This document shows positions 22,359 through 31,504 of a DNA stretch of 61,387 nt, piece by piece. The notes beneath the pieces were generated by a model, which was not told the DNA's origin, did no database searches, and saw only the letters and a list, made by a program, of their open reading frames with translations. How positions within the stretch are numbered: position 1 is the first letter of the stretch; each line of letters starts with the position of its first letter. Location of the stretch: assembly GCA_025765595.1 (NCBI GenBank), contig JAIVFH010000161.1:1-61387 (forward strand), written 5' to 3'. A program made the position numbers and the translations under genes. The stretch is from Obelidium mucronatum. Lineage: Eukaryota; Chytridiomycota; Chytridiomycetes; Chytridiales; Chytriomycetaceae.

Positions 22359-23507
22359 GCAGCCATCATGTCTGGTCATCACACTAATAGATTTCTTAGC
22401 AACCCTCCTTCGTCCATGTCGATGGATGAGCAAGAAGTCGCGACGGATTTTGAGATATCAATCTTTGAGACATTCGAGGACGATGTCCTACTTCATCTCG
22501 GGCAACTCCATGTTCCAGACCACCTGATCAACCACCACATTGAAATCATTTGCCGATGTAGCAAACTATACACGAGCCATATGAGCAGTATGACGGACTT
22601 GAGTCTACCTGGCGCAGCAACAGCGGGTTTGCGCTCCAAAGCCGTCTCTCTAGCCAACGGCACATTCCCTTTGGATGCTGCAACAGGAAAGCTAAATGGA
22701 AGTGGGATTCTCAATTTACCCCGACGGATTCTGAAAGACGAGATGGTTGTTGCGTCTCCTCGAGCATCGTTGACATCAGGTGCACTGCCAGCACCGTTGG
22801 CGCAGTCTCAAATACAATCCCCGTTGAGGATGAACCTGGGAACGGATGTTGTCACGACTGGAAGGGAGCGGTTTGCAAAGACTTGTTTGGTGTCTTTGTT
22901 GAAGCTTTGTTCGGATGATGCTACTGGTAGGATAGTTTTCAGCCAAACTGTAGATGCATCCAAATGGTAACATCTCACCTTTTTTTTTTAAAATTTAACC
23001 GCCCAGATATGAAAGACGTACGTTATCGAATTGCTACTATAGCAGCCCCCATCATGCTGGAAAAGATGAGCAGCGTCATCAAGAGTTACTCTTCAGACCG
23101 GCCGCTGTATGGTCGGCTACCTTTACCTCGAATTCGGGGCGAAGAGATTTTATTAGTCTTGACCCAGTTACGTGATTTGCAGATGAGAGTGGGAATTCTT
23201 CACGAATTAATTGCCCAAGATAAAATACGTACGTAAATCAATTCCTTCTATTTAACTTGGGGGGAAACCTGTAAATTTTTTTTTTAAACACATGATTTAT
23301 TTAGATCCTCTGAGAGCACATATACTATCTGGACGCAATGCACATTTATTTTATTTATACCCATATCTATGTGACTTGCTTGCAGCCGTTGCAAAGGCTG
23401 GAAAGGGGTCTGGAATGTCTCCAGCAGATGTCGATGAAGAGAATGTCATTGATCTTGTGAATGCATGCCTGAATAGGGTTGGACGGGAACTTGGACTTGA
23501 TTCTTGA
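15199..23507 (+). CDS. MON2: MON2/Ysl2, Golgi Arf-GEF-like trafficking scaffold
   Basis: Eleven exons with consistent phase: 15199-15315, 15398-15494, 15562-15827, 17847-18059, 18132-18254, 18340-18815, 18874-22181, 22238-22313, 22391-22926, 23007-23228, 23305-23507. The product is about 1,878 residues, close to animal MON2. The N-terminal DCB domain is plain: GLAGFLVTELGSLITEAKKK, RPFVLACESKNAKLVPIAIG and CLQRLT. HUS/HDS-type helical repeats follow, including DIPKEILNGIYVQILDMFDG, and the end is VIDLVNACLNRVGRELGLDS. Mon2 works with Dopey and a flippase in trafficking between Golgi and endosomes and lacks the catalytic Sec7 domain; none is seen here. Intron 3 is 2,019 nt and full of hairpin repeats, and intron 8 holds a 39-base T run. 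Exon 9-10 splice sites are the least certain. Confidence 0.92.
15836..17730. repeat. Array of GC-rich hairpin repeats in MON2 intron 3
   Basis: The array starts with CACGCC-GAA-GGCGTG and CATGCC-GAA-GGCATG units spaced 15-20 bp apart. From about 16090 it becomes a long run of ATACACCGCCGTAGGCGGTAT units separated by 25-35 bp of pyrimidine-rich linker (TCTCCTTCTTTCATTTTCTT). A second patch of CATGCC/CACGCC units occurs near 17270-17300. Loops vary (GTA, GAA, GCA, TAC) while the two arms stay complementary. The array occupies about 1.9 of the 2.0 kb of the intron. Confidence 0.95.
22319..22357. repeat. 39-base T run in MON2 intron 8
   Basis: A pure T homopolymer at 22319-22357 makes up half of the 77-nt intron 8 of MON2. 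It begins 5 nt after the donor. Confidence 0.9.
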
Positions 23508-23571
23508 GTGTAACGTTCAAAATAAACCTGGATTCCTTTCAAACCACCAAATCAAAAAACACTTTGAAATC

Positions 23572-25491
23572 ATGCCCCCAGCGGCAGCGCCAGCGCCTGC
23601 AAACACCAACGTCCTGGGATACCTGTTCGCAGCACTGCCTGCCGCCATGGTCGACGCCATCGCTGAGGCCATGGGCCAGCCCAGTGGCACAGCCGCCGCC
23701 GCCGTCTTCGCGGCGCTGGTCGCGCACCCAGCCAACGCCAGTCCCCGGGCGGCCTGGGACGGCCTGTTCCGCCTTGCCGTTCCGGTGGCGGCGATCCCGG
23801 CCGCGCACGACCCGGACTGGCCCGAGTACGTCGCCATCCGCACTGCCAACTTCGAGAACGGACTGCCGCCGACGCGGCGGAGTCTCCAGGGCTTCGTCCG
23901 CCACAAAATTGAGATTCCACATTTTGAAACTTGCAGATCCTTCCGTGTCAAACTGGTCAATGATTTGTGTAACATGCTTTTTCCCCTCCCTGGAACGCAA
24001 GTGTCAGCCATGCCAGTCATTGTTGTGAAGGCACCACCACTTTCAGGGAAAACGGGATTGGCCCAACTGCTTGCCAAGAAACTTGGCGAATGTGCTTCTC
24101 GCTCGGTAGTCTTTCTACGTGCAAACCAAATGCGTGTAGAAGATTCTGTTGAAGTGTTTTTTGCAAAGGAAGTTGGTGAATCGTTGTGCGACTTTCTCCA
24201 ACGGTCCGAGGAAAGAGTGTTGTTGATTGATGAGGCGCAATGTACCTATACAGATTCTGATTTCTGGAAGAATATTGTTAAATCGACCTTGTCTGGTGGA
24301 TATAATACGGAATTACGCATCGTTCTCCTCTCGTCCTTTGGAAGTTTTGATCCGCTGCGAAAGTCCGATCGAGAAGGAACACCTATTCAAATTCCACCAC
24401 GAAATACGTTTTCCCTTCGTGGGGACTTTGGTGGTGAAACTTCAGAAGACGAGGAGTGTGAAGAGTTTATTGACCCTGTCTTTGTGAAACCCACTCTTGC
24501 TCTCACTGAAGGGGAATTCAATGAAATGGCAGAAGGCTCAGTCATTCAACAATGTCATGATTTAGCTTGGAATTTGGCTTCGAATCACATTGGAGTTGCA
24601 AAAGGGTTACTTGACTTTGTCAATGACAGATTCAAGAACAAATTCTCGGTCACTGCGAATGACATTGAAAGGATTCTCTTGTCTCGAGAGTTGGTCTCCT
24701 GGTTTCAATCAATGCGCGGATTCCCATCCATTGAAAGGTTTACAACTGTTGTCAAATACAACGCACTCAATGACAGGGTGACTGCCGCAGGAATGTTGAA
24801 TATTTTGGATCAAGTCGCTTGTGGAAACACCTACCGCTTTCAAAACGAGTTTGGCTCACCTGGCACACAAGCTGCTCTCAAGTTGCTCACCAAATTTGGA
24901 TTTTTATTCGAAGCAGACAACGGTTGTCTTAATTTTGCATCACAAATGCATTTAAAAGTGTGGTTGTTCTCAATCAGGACTGACCCAATTGAATATCTCG
25001 TCAACTGCCAAGATTTTGATGCATTTTTAGTTGCTTCCATCTCAAGAATGCACGGAACTCGTCTTGCTGCCTTCATGAAAGGAAATGACTGTAAGAAAGT
25101 GCGAGAACGCCAAATGCAGATGGAGTTGTACACAGCAATTTGTTCGATTTTGCCAAGAGATTTCCACGTCACACCAGAATGGCGAACAAGTCACAAAAAG
25201 GAATACATTAATTTGGTTGTAAATCTGTCCAAAGGTGTCATCTGGTTTCTGGAATTGTTGGTGGACGGCAAGGAGGCAATTGAACACGAGAAGCGGTTTC
25301 TTTGTGGTGGCAAGTATTCTTCAAGCTTGAATCCAAAATCCAAGTATGGGTTGATAGATTTTCGTGAGTCAGTGGCTGTTCGAAATGAGAAACCTGGTTT
25401 CACATATGTCTCTTTTGGCGATGGGTACAAAAAAGCCTTTGTCAGCTGTCCATCTCAGGAAGTGAAGACAGTGTTCCTTTGTAACTATTAA
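23572..25491 (+). CDS. Crinkler-like protein: P-loop NTPase with PD-(D/E)XK-type nuclease tail
   Basis: A single exon of 639 residues. The start is MPPAAAPAPA, 65 bp after MON2; an upstream in-frame Met would overlap MON2. Residues about 1-110 are Ala/Pro-rich and coded by GC-rich DNA. An NTPase follows, with Walker A APPLSGKT (154-161) and Walker B RVLLIDEAQ (215-223). The C-terminus (INLVVNLSKGVIWFLELLVD, IEHEKRFLCGGKY, KYGLIDFRE) has the E...D-F-R pattern of the restriction-endonuclease-like domain found with NTPases in CR/Crinkler effectors. Chytrids carry large families of these. Whether it acts as a secreted effector or within the cell is unknown; no signal peptide is seen. The jump in base composition between N-terminus and NTPase suggests a composite gene. 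Confidence 0.7.
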   Translation: MPPAAAPAPANTNVLGYLFAALPAAMVDAIAEAMGQPSGTAAAAVFAALVAHPANASPRAAWDGLFRLAVPVAAIPAAHDPDWPEYVAIRTANFENGLPPTRRSLQGFVRHKIEIPHFETCRSFRVKLVNDLCNMLFPLPGTQVSAMPVIVVKAPPLSGKTGLAQLLAKKLGECASRSVVFLRANQMRVEDSVEVFFAKEVGESLCDFLQRSEERVLLIDEAQCTYTDSDFWKNIVKSTLSGGYNTELRIVLLSSFGSFDPLRKSDREGTPIQIPPRNTFSLRGDFGGETSEDEECEEFIDPVFVKPTLALTEGEFNEMAEGSVIQQCHDLAWNLASNHIGVAKGLLDFVNDRFKNKFSVTANDIERILLSRELVSWFQSMRGFPSIERFTTVVKYNALNDRVTAAGMLNILDQVACGNTYRFQNEFGSPGTQAALKLLTKFGFLFEADNGCLNFASQMHLKVWLFSIRTDPIEYLVNCQDFDAFLVASISRMHGTRLAAFMKGNDCKKVRERQMQMELYTAICSILPRDFHVTPEWRTSHKKEYINLVVNLSKGVIWFLELLVDGKEAIEHEKRFLCGGKYSSSLNPKSKYGLIDFRESVAVRNEKPGFTYVSFGDGYKKAFVSCPSQEVKTVFLCNY

Positions 25492-25691
25492 TTTTTAAGA
25501 TGTTGAACATCCTACCCAGTTTTTAATTGATATTCAATATCAAATCATGATGTCTGCATTACGTGGTTGAAAGTTATAATCCATTACATAAATGCTTCGA
25601 TCCGTTATACAATCAATGCATTTTGCATAGTTTATTGAGTCATTTATTCCTTGCCATCATGAGCAAAACTAGGACTACACCGTGCCATCAT

Positions 25692-25949
25692 CAGATACAG
25701 AGCTCAGTTGGATACGAGTAAAAAACTTCACTTTGGACTGTGATTCTTCCAGGCGCGAGAGGGCGTCGGCACCTTGGCGTATTGTACAAAGTCTGAGTTT
25801 GTTTGATGCGTTTACGCAACGACGAGTAGAGCCCCCCTACCTATTCAAACAGAGTAACCAAGATAACAGATGGATACGATACATTTCTTTGGCGAGATTA
25901 TCGGTATTTAATATGGGCGGCCGTTTCAGCTTATTTGGTATGGTTGACG
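25692..25949. repeat. Dispersed repeat, copy A
   Basis: This stretch is colinear with 48786-49040. Both share CAGATACAGAGCT at the left, ACGAGTAGAGCCC / ACGACTAGAGCCC in the middle, and TTTGGCGAGATTATCGGTAT / TTTGGCGAGATCATCGGTAT at the right. No gene is recognised in 25492-26136 apart from this repeat. A 97-codon ORF here reads through the repeat and is not convincing. Confidence 0.7.
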
Positions 25950-26136
25950 TTATGCACCACTATGAACCCGACTAATCATGCGTAGAATCAATCATTCGTG
26001 TATTAAGCATGACTTTAAAATTAGCTGGAACAGCTGGACGGATTGTGAGTTTTCTTGTTTGTTAGAAGTCATACTAACCACAACCAACACATGGAACTCG
26101 TGCAGATAATTGATCCGATCCGAAAAACGAACTCTC

Positions 26137-26442
26137 TTATACGACCATTGAGCTGATTTGTTCTTCTAATAGTCGAGACTCAGAGATGCCAGGTTTGGAT
26201 TCCCATTGTCCACTGGCGCCTACAGGCGCCTCCGACAGTACCCACAGCAACACAGCAACAACCATATTGAAGACTTCAGCTTCAATCCATCTAAATAGAA
26301 ATTGAAAAAAGAAATGTAAACAAAAACTCAATTCCCAACTTCTTCCTTGAGTGACTGTTCCACTGCTACCTAAAACTGCATTTACATAAGTGCCTGTAAT
26401 AATTCGTGGCTTGAAGTTAGAAGAGAGTTTTCCCTGCGACAT
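26137..26442 (-). CDS. Small predicted membrane protein, 101 residues
   Basis: An uninterrupted ORF of 101 codons starts MSQGKLSSNFKPRIITGTYV. It has one hydrophobic segment at about residues 52-70 (EAEVFNMVVAVLLWVLSEA), preceded by a Phe-rich stretch. A short T-rich piece (LSFCLHFFFQFLFR) ends in TATTTAG and may be an intron remnant, but no donor gives the right phase, so I leave it in. No family is recognised. The gene is divergent from the Na+/H+ antiporter, with 144 bp between starts, compatible with a shared promoter. Confidence 0.4.
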   Translation of the reverse strand: MSQGKLSSNFKPRIITGTYVNAVLGSSGTVTQGRSWELSFCLHFFFQFLFRWIEAEVFNMVVAVLLWVLSEAPVGASGQWESKPGISESRLLEEQISSMVV

Positions 26443-26586
26443 GATGTAGATAGTGATTTGTAATGGATGAAACAGGATTCAAATCCCGCTTGACCACAGA
26501 AATTGTCTACAAGTTTTTGAACTTTTGTTTTTTGAACTTTTTTTTCTATTTTTACAGAAAGAGTACATACCTGAAATCAAAGCATC

Positions 26587-28729
26587 ATGGCTTGGACTGA
26601 CTTGATTCCGCAAGAACCAGAGATTGTTGGCCCACATGTTGCTTACTTGGCTCTTGGTAATCATCCAACACAAAACCGCTTTCTGGCTTGCTCACACGTT
26701 TTTCAAAGGTGGCTTCATCACCATATTTGGTTTGATTTCCCTGATCATCAAAGATCGGCTGTACATGTCTGAAGCAATGGTGGCAATCGTATTTGGAGTC
26801 GTGCTGGGTCCTGTTGCTGCAAAACTTTTCGATCCCACGCATCTGTTTGAGCATCATATCAATCACGTAACATTGGAGTTCACAAGGTGTGTGCTGTGGA
26901 ACAGTGTGTGTGTGTGTATGTGTGTGTGTTCGTTTTGGGATTCCGAATTCGATCTTCTGACTTTTTTTTCACCGCGCAGAATCGTTATCGCAATTCAATG
27001 TATGGCGTGTGGTGTAGATCTTCCTGGAAACTATCTCTACAAGGAGTGGAAGAGCGTTGCCATGCTTTTGGGACCCGTGATGATTGTTAAATGGCTTGTG
27101 ACTGGTCTAGGTGTATATTGGATCATGGGACTGCCTTTTGTAAGTTCTTTCAAGTTTTATGTTCTAGCGTTCTGGGTATTTTTTTTTGACCTATTTATGT
27201 CCTTTTCAGTTGGACGCCCTTGTGATTTCAGCTTGCATCACACCCACTGATCCTGTCCTGGCAAATAGTATCGTCAAAGGAAAATTCGCTGAGAGGCATG
27301 TTCCATTGAATGTGCGTTTGATTCTTTCCGCTGAAAGTGGCGCCAACGATGGGCTTGGAACACCGTTTTTGTTGTTGCCAATTTTTCTGATGCGTCTGGT
27401 ATACTGCCCCCCATTTTTTTCTTTTCTTTTAATGACAAAGATTTTAAGCTGAATTGTTTTTGCTTTTTGCACTTCAAAGCCTGTTGGCCAAGCGATTGGT
27501 GATTGGACGTGGAAAGTTGTCTTGTACCAAATTGCTATGGCCGCCGTTATTGGTGCTGTTGTTGCCTATGGTGGGAAACGACTTTTAAAGACGGCAGAAC
27601 GTCGGGAATGGATCGACAAGGAATCGATTTTGTCTTTCTCGATCGCGTTTGCAGTTAAGTTTCTTTTTTCTTTTTTCCATCAATTTTTTACCACATCTAC
27701 TCATCCGATATACTTCCATAAAATAGCTTTTCGTCTTGGGTTTCGTTTCGTTGCTTGGCTCGGGCGATATTTTGGCAGTCTTTGTTGCGGGAAGTGTTTT
27801 GACCTGGGTGAGTTCGAAAAAAAAAAACCCCCACAATGACCAAGGCGCTTATCAAACTTTGGATTTCTCCCACCAGGATTCCTGGTTCAACAATAAAGTT
27901 GCTGCATCTCACTTCCAAGAAGTCATTGACGCTCTAGTCAACCTGACGTATTTCATCTACATTGGCACAGTGGTACCATGGGGCTCCTTTGTTTCCGGGG
28001 GACAGGAAAATTTGGAGCTTTGGAGATTGTTTCTGCTTGCACTTTGGGTGATTGGTTTGAGACGTATACCAATTGTGATGGGTTTGTACCCATGGATTCC
28101 CGCCTTAAAGGATCGACAGGAAGCGTTCTTTGCAGCAGTAAGTAGTGAGGCAGTCTACACACGGTTCCCAGGAAATCATTCAAACTTTTGACTTTCAAAA
28201 ATTCTTATAGTGGTTTGGACCAATCGGAGCAGGTGCCATATTTTATGCACACATTGCCGTGATTTATTACGGCTATCCACCAAGTCCGATCCTACCAATT
28301 ATATTCTTTATCGTTCTTTCAAGTGTTGTCGTCCATGGTGGATCTGTTGCATTCTTCAACATGTCCTTGACAAGAACCACCACATACAGCCAATGGGCAG
28401 CGGCTCGTCAAAACTTGAGTTCAGCAGCAGGACCTCAACACGTTTTCAACAATAATCCTGAACACACGTTGATGGATAATAATCCTCCATTGGAAATTAT
28501 TGGAGACGTTGTCTCAAACAATCAGAGAGATTTAGAGAAATCCGAGGTGATGGGGACAGTTTCGAAAAAAGAGGTTGCATTCATTCTTTCTGATTCTTCT
28601 ACCCCTGCTGTTAAGGAGAACGATGCATCTGTTGGTTGTGATTCGAGTGATTTGTCTGTGCTTGTTGATGGAAAGGAGAAGGACGAAGGGATCACGAAGG
28701 TCTCCAATAATAATGCAGTGGGAAGCTGA
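26587..28729 (+). CDS. Plasma-membrane Na+/H+ antiporter, Nha1/sod2 type (CPA1)
   Basis: Eight exons: 26587-26656, 26709-26886, 26980-27139, 27210-27398, 27480-27653, 27727-27807, 27877-28137, 28211-28729. The product is 543 residues. It starts HVAYLALGG and has about 12 membrane segments. Family blocks are seen: VVLGPVAAKLFDP, QCMACGVDLPGNYLYKEWKS, and the ion-binding segment ACITPTDPVLANSIVKGKFA with the TDP motif. NVRLILSAESGANDGLGTPF carries the ESGxNDG motif, and late segments include RRIPIVMG and SVVVHGGSVAFFN. Fungal Nha1/sod2 exports Na+ (and K+) for protons and sets salt tolerance and pH. The polar C-terminal tail (about 110 residues) is short compared with S. cerevisiae Nha1, nearer to sod2. 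The second intron has a TG repeat. Confidence 0.92.
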
Positions 28730-28810
28730 AATAAACAGTTTTACTTCAAATAAATAAATCTTGTGTTTGTAGAGTGCAGTGGTGGAGATGTACGACATCC
28801 GTACAAAAAA

Positions 28811-28864
28811 TGCAGTAGCCGGGATTCGAACCCGGGTCGCATGCTTGGAAGGCAGGCATAATAA
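28811..28864 (-). pseudogene. 3' part of a split tRNA-Gly(UCC) gene
   Basis: On the minus strand this matches positions 19-72 of the intact tRNA-Gly at 49650-49721, from the end of the D arm (TTATTATGCC) through the TCC anticodon and T arm to the discriminator base. A T run follows at once on the minus strand, as expected for a Pol III terminator. The missing first 18 nt are found 8.5 kb away at 37383-37400 in the same orientation. Confidence 0.9.
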
Positions 28865-28905
28865 GAGATGATACAAAAAAAGAGAAGCTAGACGGAAAAA
28901 ATGAT

Positions 28906-29501
28906 CTAGACGGAAATTTTTTGGGACTTGGTGCAATCAACACCATCACAACGAATAAAGTCACCGATATTGCAGTAACCACCAAAAGGTTGCAACCAAT
29001 GGATTGGCCACCGCTTTTCGCGTATGGCGCTGGCAAGAGACAGCGTTGCCAGAGGAACCTTACCTTATTGGGGATCGACAGAGCAATCGATCAAACGGGC
29101 ACAAAGGAGAACTGTGGAAAGCAGTAAGCAACGAAACTAAAATGGTGCAGCAAATCGAAAACATACCTGGCTGGCTCCAACGGTGCTGCGGCTACTGGTT
29201 TGGTCGAGCTGATTCGATCGGCTGTTAATAACAACACAAGACATAACAAGATCCACAGTTGAGCTACAAACCTACGAGCAATCGATTGCGGACGAGGATC
29301 AAACAGCGACGCCAGACGCTTTGGTTTGGCGCCAACGGTAGCGACTGTTGCTGCTTTCAGGTTTACGGCAGTGGCCGCTGAGCTGGCAAGCGCTTCTGCC
29401 GGTGAAACCACCGGAGCACTCTTTCGTTCGATGAAGGTGAGTCGGGAACGGCTTTGTTGCAGTGGATTGTATGGTTTCCACCCTTGCTTGTTTTGAGTCA
29501 T
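28906..29501 (-). CDS. Element cargo: small single-pass membrane protein with Cys-rich tail (hypothetical)
   Basis: Three exons can be joined in phase: 29167-29501, 29064-29111, 28906-29029, with introns of 55 and 34 nt (the second is very short). This gives 168 residues. The N-terminal 75 residues are basic and Ala-rich (MTQNKQGWKPYNPLQQSRSR onward). A hydrophobic segment FVAQLWILLCLVLLLTADRI follows at about 77-96. The tail then has spaced Cys (LCPFDRLLCR, YCNIGDFIRCDGVDC). No family is recognised. An alternative reading treats part of the hydrophobic segment as an intron. The stop codon lies in a TAGACG terminal repeat of the element, only 40 bp from its left edge, so the gene belongs to the element. 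Confidence 0.4.
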
Positions 29502-29570
29502 CGCAACAAAACGAAAACCAATTTCAAATAATGCTGAATCGAATAAATAAATAGACAATAAAGAATAGGA

Positions 29571-29892
29571 GTTGTAAAAATAAAGTCAGGAACCAATGTT
29601 ATGTATGGTTCATGCAGCGAGTTTACTTACGGCTGATGTACTTCGGCCCGATGTACTTGCGGCTGATCATCTGTTGGTCTGTGCTGCCAATATTCCATGG
29701 GATTTTTAATATGGAATGCGGAGTTGTAAAAATAAAGTTGGAAGGTTGGAGCCCAGGGTTTTGATTTATGTGGTGAGTGTACTTACGGCTGAGGTACTTC
29801 GGCCCGAAGTCCTTATGGCTGATCATAATTATTCAGGGTTGGTCTGTACTGCCAATATATATATTCCAGTTGATTTTAAACTGGGAATGTGA
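29571..29892. repeat. Diverged tandem duplication, about 152 bp, with minisatellite core
   Basis: Two copies start with GTTGTAAAAATAAAGT at 29571 and 29723. Each contains TACTTACGGCTGA.GTACTTCGGCCCGA.GT and later TTGGTCTGT.CTGCCAAT and a GAATGTGA/GAATGCGGA end. The inner part is itself a 15-bp periodic motif related to the minisatellites at 29895-29980 and 31259-31383. Confidence 0.75.
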
Positions 29893-29894
29893 AG

Positions 29895-29985
29895 TTACGG
29901 CAGATGTAGTTGTGGCTGAAGTAGTTGTGGCTCTTGTACAACTTGTGGCCGATGTAGTTACGGCCGATGTCGATTCAACTTGCGC
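29895..29985. repeat. 15-bp minisatellite (GATGTAGTTGTGGCT type)
   Basis: Units such as GATGTAGTTGTGGCT, GAAGTAGTTGTGGCT and GATGTAGTTACGGCC follow one another with small changes. It lies inside the recombinase element. Confidence 0.75.
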
Positions 29986-30739
29986 CAGAAGTACAAAACA
30001 AACCAAAAACTGGTCGGCCAGCGTCATTACAATTGATATTGGATGGCTTTTGTTCCTGGAGCCGCCGTCAGACTTGTGGCCGAAGAAAGGAACTGGCCCA
30101 AGTTGAATCCAATATACCACATGTGTCCACCTAATTCAAAACGGTCTCATTCCAAACAGGTAGGTACTAGGACTACCTGGATCTGAGTAACTAAGGTCTT
30201 TGGTTGTAGACTTGAGGCTTTTGAACTTGCGGCTTAAGTCGAATACTTGAGATAACCAAAGACTGAAGGTTGCTGTCAAAAGACCAATGAAGCAATTAAA
30301 TCATATGCATAGAAACAAGGAAGAAGGTTCACCGAATGAATACTTTCAAAAAGGGAGTGTAGAGGGAACCGAACCTGGGTTGTCTGCTTCAAAAAGTGGA
30401 AATGGTACAGCTACCCCAATTCGATTCTTTATCAAACCTTAATTTTGTTAAATTATAAAGACACAACTTCTCAGCTTCGCGGCTTAGTTGCAAATTGCTG
30501 TACCATTTCCTTTTTTCGACGCCGATGCCAAAGGTCAGGTTTCACTGGATGTATTAACGAAAAGAAGTAAGCACATCTTGCACAACAAAATCAGCATTGC
30601 TTCAAAAATTGCCAAAAATATAGACAAGGGCCATACAAGACTACACACTATTTCAATCTCCCATCGGTGAAGATCCGGTGGGCTGCTGTAGAAGCATAAA
30701 TCAGTAAATGTTGAAATCGAAAATCAACAAGTTGAAAAA

Positions 30740-31125
30740 GCAAGACCTTGCCCACTCAACACTGCAGTCGTACGTCGGTCCACAAGTTTAATCAACAACC
30801 GCCCCCCGCCCCGTCGCACCGAGGTGCGATGTCGAAGCAGAGGAGGGGGCTGGGCTAAGATGCCGAGCGAGACGCCCGGCAAGTCGGCCCGAGCTACCTG
30901 CTGCGGTAAGTGTCGAGTGCAATCGTAACTGCAATCTCACTCAACGATGACCTCTAGAGAACAGGTAGGGCGTGCACTCCCATCCCCAGAACTGTCGAGG
31001 CGCAACATCAAGCGTGATCGCAGCTGGACAGCAAGTGGCACGGCAGTCCACACCACCGCATCGGAACGGTGATCTTAAGAGACTAGGACGGGGCGGCTTC
31101 GTTGCGCCTCGCTTCTAGGCCGCCC
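30740..31125. other. GC-rich island of unknown nature inside the element
   Basis: About 385 bp of GC-rich sequence stands out from AT-rich surroundings. It includes a C/G run (CCGCCCCCCGCCCC) and a perfect hairpin TCGCACC-GAG-GTGCGA near 30813-30830. It has no long ORF. The 3' side is followed by a T run at about 31141-31148 (plus strand), which could end a Pol III transcript. I recognise no known RNA family: no SRP, RNase P or tRNA signature. The rest of 29990-30740 holds no feature I can support. Confidence 0.35.
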
Positions 31126-31258
31126 GATCCTGTCTGTCTGCTTTTTTTCCCTTTTTTTTCCGCCCTGCCGCTTTTTTCCGACAGCATGCAGTTTCTATTT
31201 TCGATACGTCGCTTGTCACAAAGAATCGCTTAGCAACGTGACGAAAAAGCTCTTTGTA

Positions 31259-31383
31259 CTTGAGGCGGATGGACTTCTGGCGGATGGACTTGTGGCGGAT
31301 GGACTTGTGGCGGAAGGACTTCCGGCCGAAGTGGTGGGGACTTGCGGCGGATGAGGCGGGGACTTGTGGCGAAAGTTTCGGCC
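31259..31383. repeat. 15-bp minisatellite (GGATGGACTTGTGGC type)
   Basis: Repeated units of GCGGATGGACTTGTG, with variants CTTCTGGC, CTTCCGGC and CTTGCGGC, form about seven copies. Read on the minus strand it encodes KSIRH-type repeats, but the frame is short and not convincing as a gene. Confidence 0.8.
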
Positions 31384-31504
31384 CTTCAACAAAATTAATC
31401 CGCACGAATTCGAAATATTAACTCTTATTTGTTTGGCTCATGTTGTAGTTGTGGTGGGGGACTTGTTTACGAACTTAAAAACATAGCAGTAAAATAAAAA
31501 GCTT

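Noticed and set aside
23479..23571. Upstream in-frame Met (MDGNLDLI...) as the start of the Crinkler-like gene
   Set aside because: It overlaps the last codons of MON2 in another frame, and the extra residues show no family features; the Met at 23572 is preferred.
25682..25975. 97-codon plus-strand ORF
   Set aside because: It coincides with the dispersed repeat, the matching copy at 48.8 kb has no open frame, and no domain is seen.
28746..29036. Minus-strand ORF with a membrane segment that runs through the tRNA-Gly fragment
   Set aside because: Its C-terminus is translated tRNA. The spliced model ending at 28906 uses a better frame before the tRNA.
30358..30420. tRNA-like stretch on the minus strand with a box B match (GGTTCGGTTCC) and a T run
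   Set aside because: T-arm and acceptor stems do not pair and no cloverleaf can be drawn; at most a decayed tRNA-derived sequence.
30740..31125. GC-rich island as SRP RNA, RNase P RNA or rRNA
   Set aside because: None of the conserved motifs of those RNAs could be found on either strand.
31115..31405. 96-codon ORF with KSIRH repeats
   Set aside because: It is a minisatellite read in frame, with low-complexity flanks and no recognisable start context.
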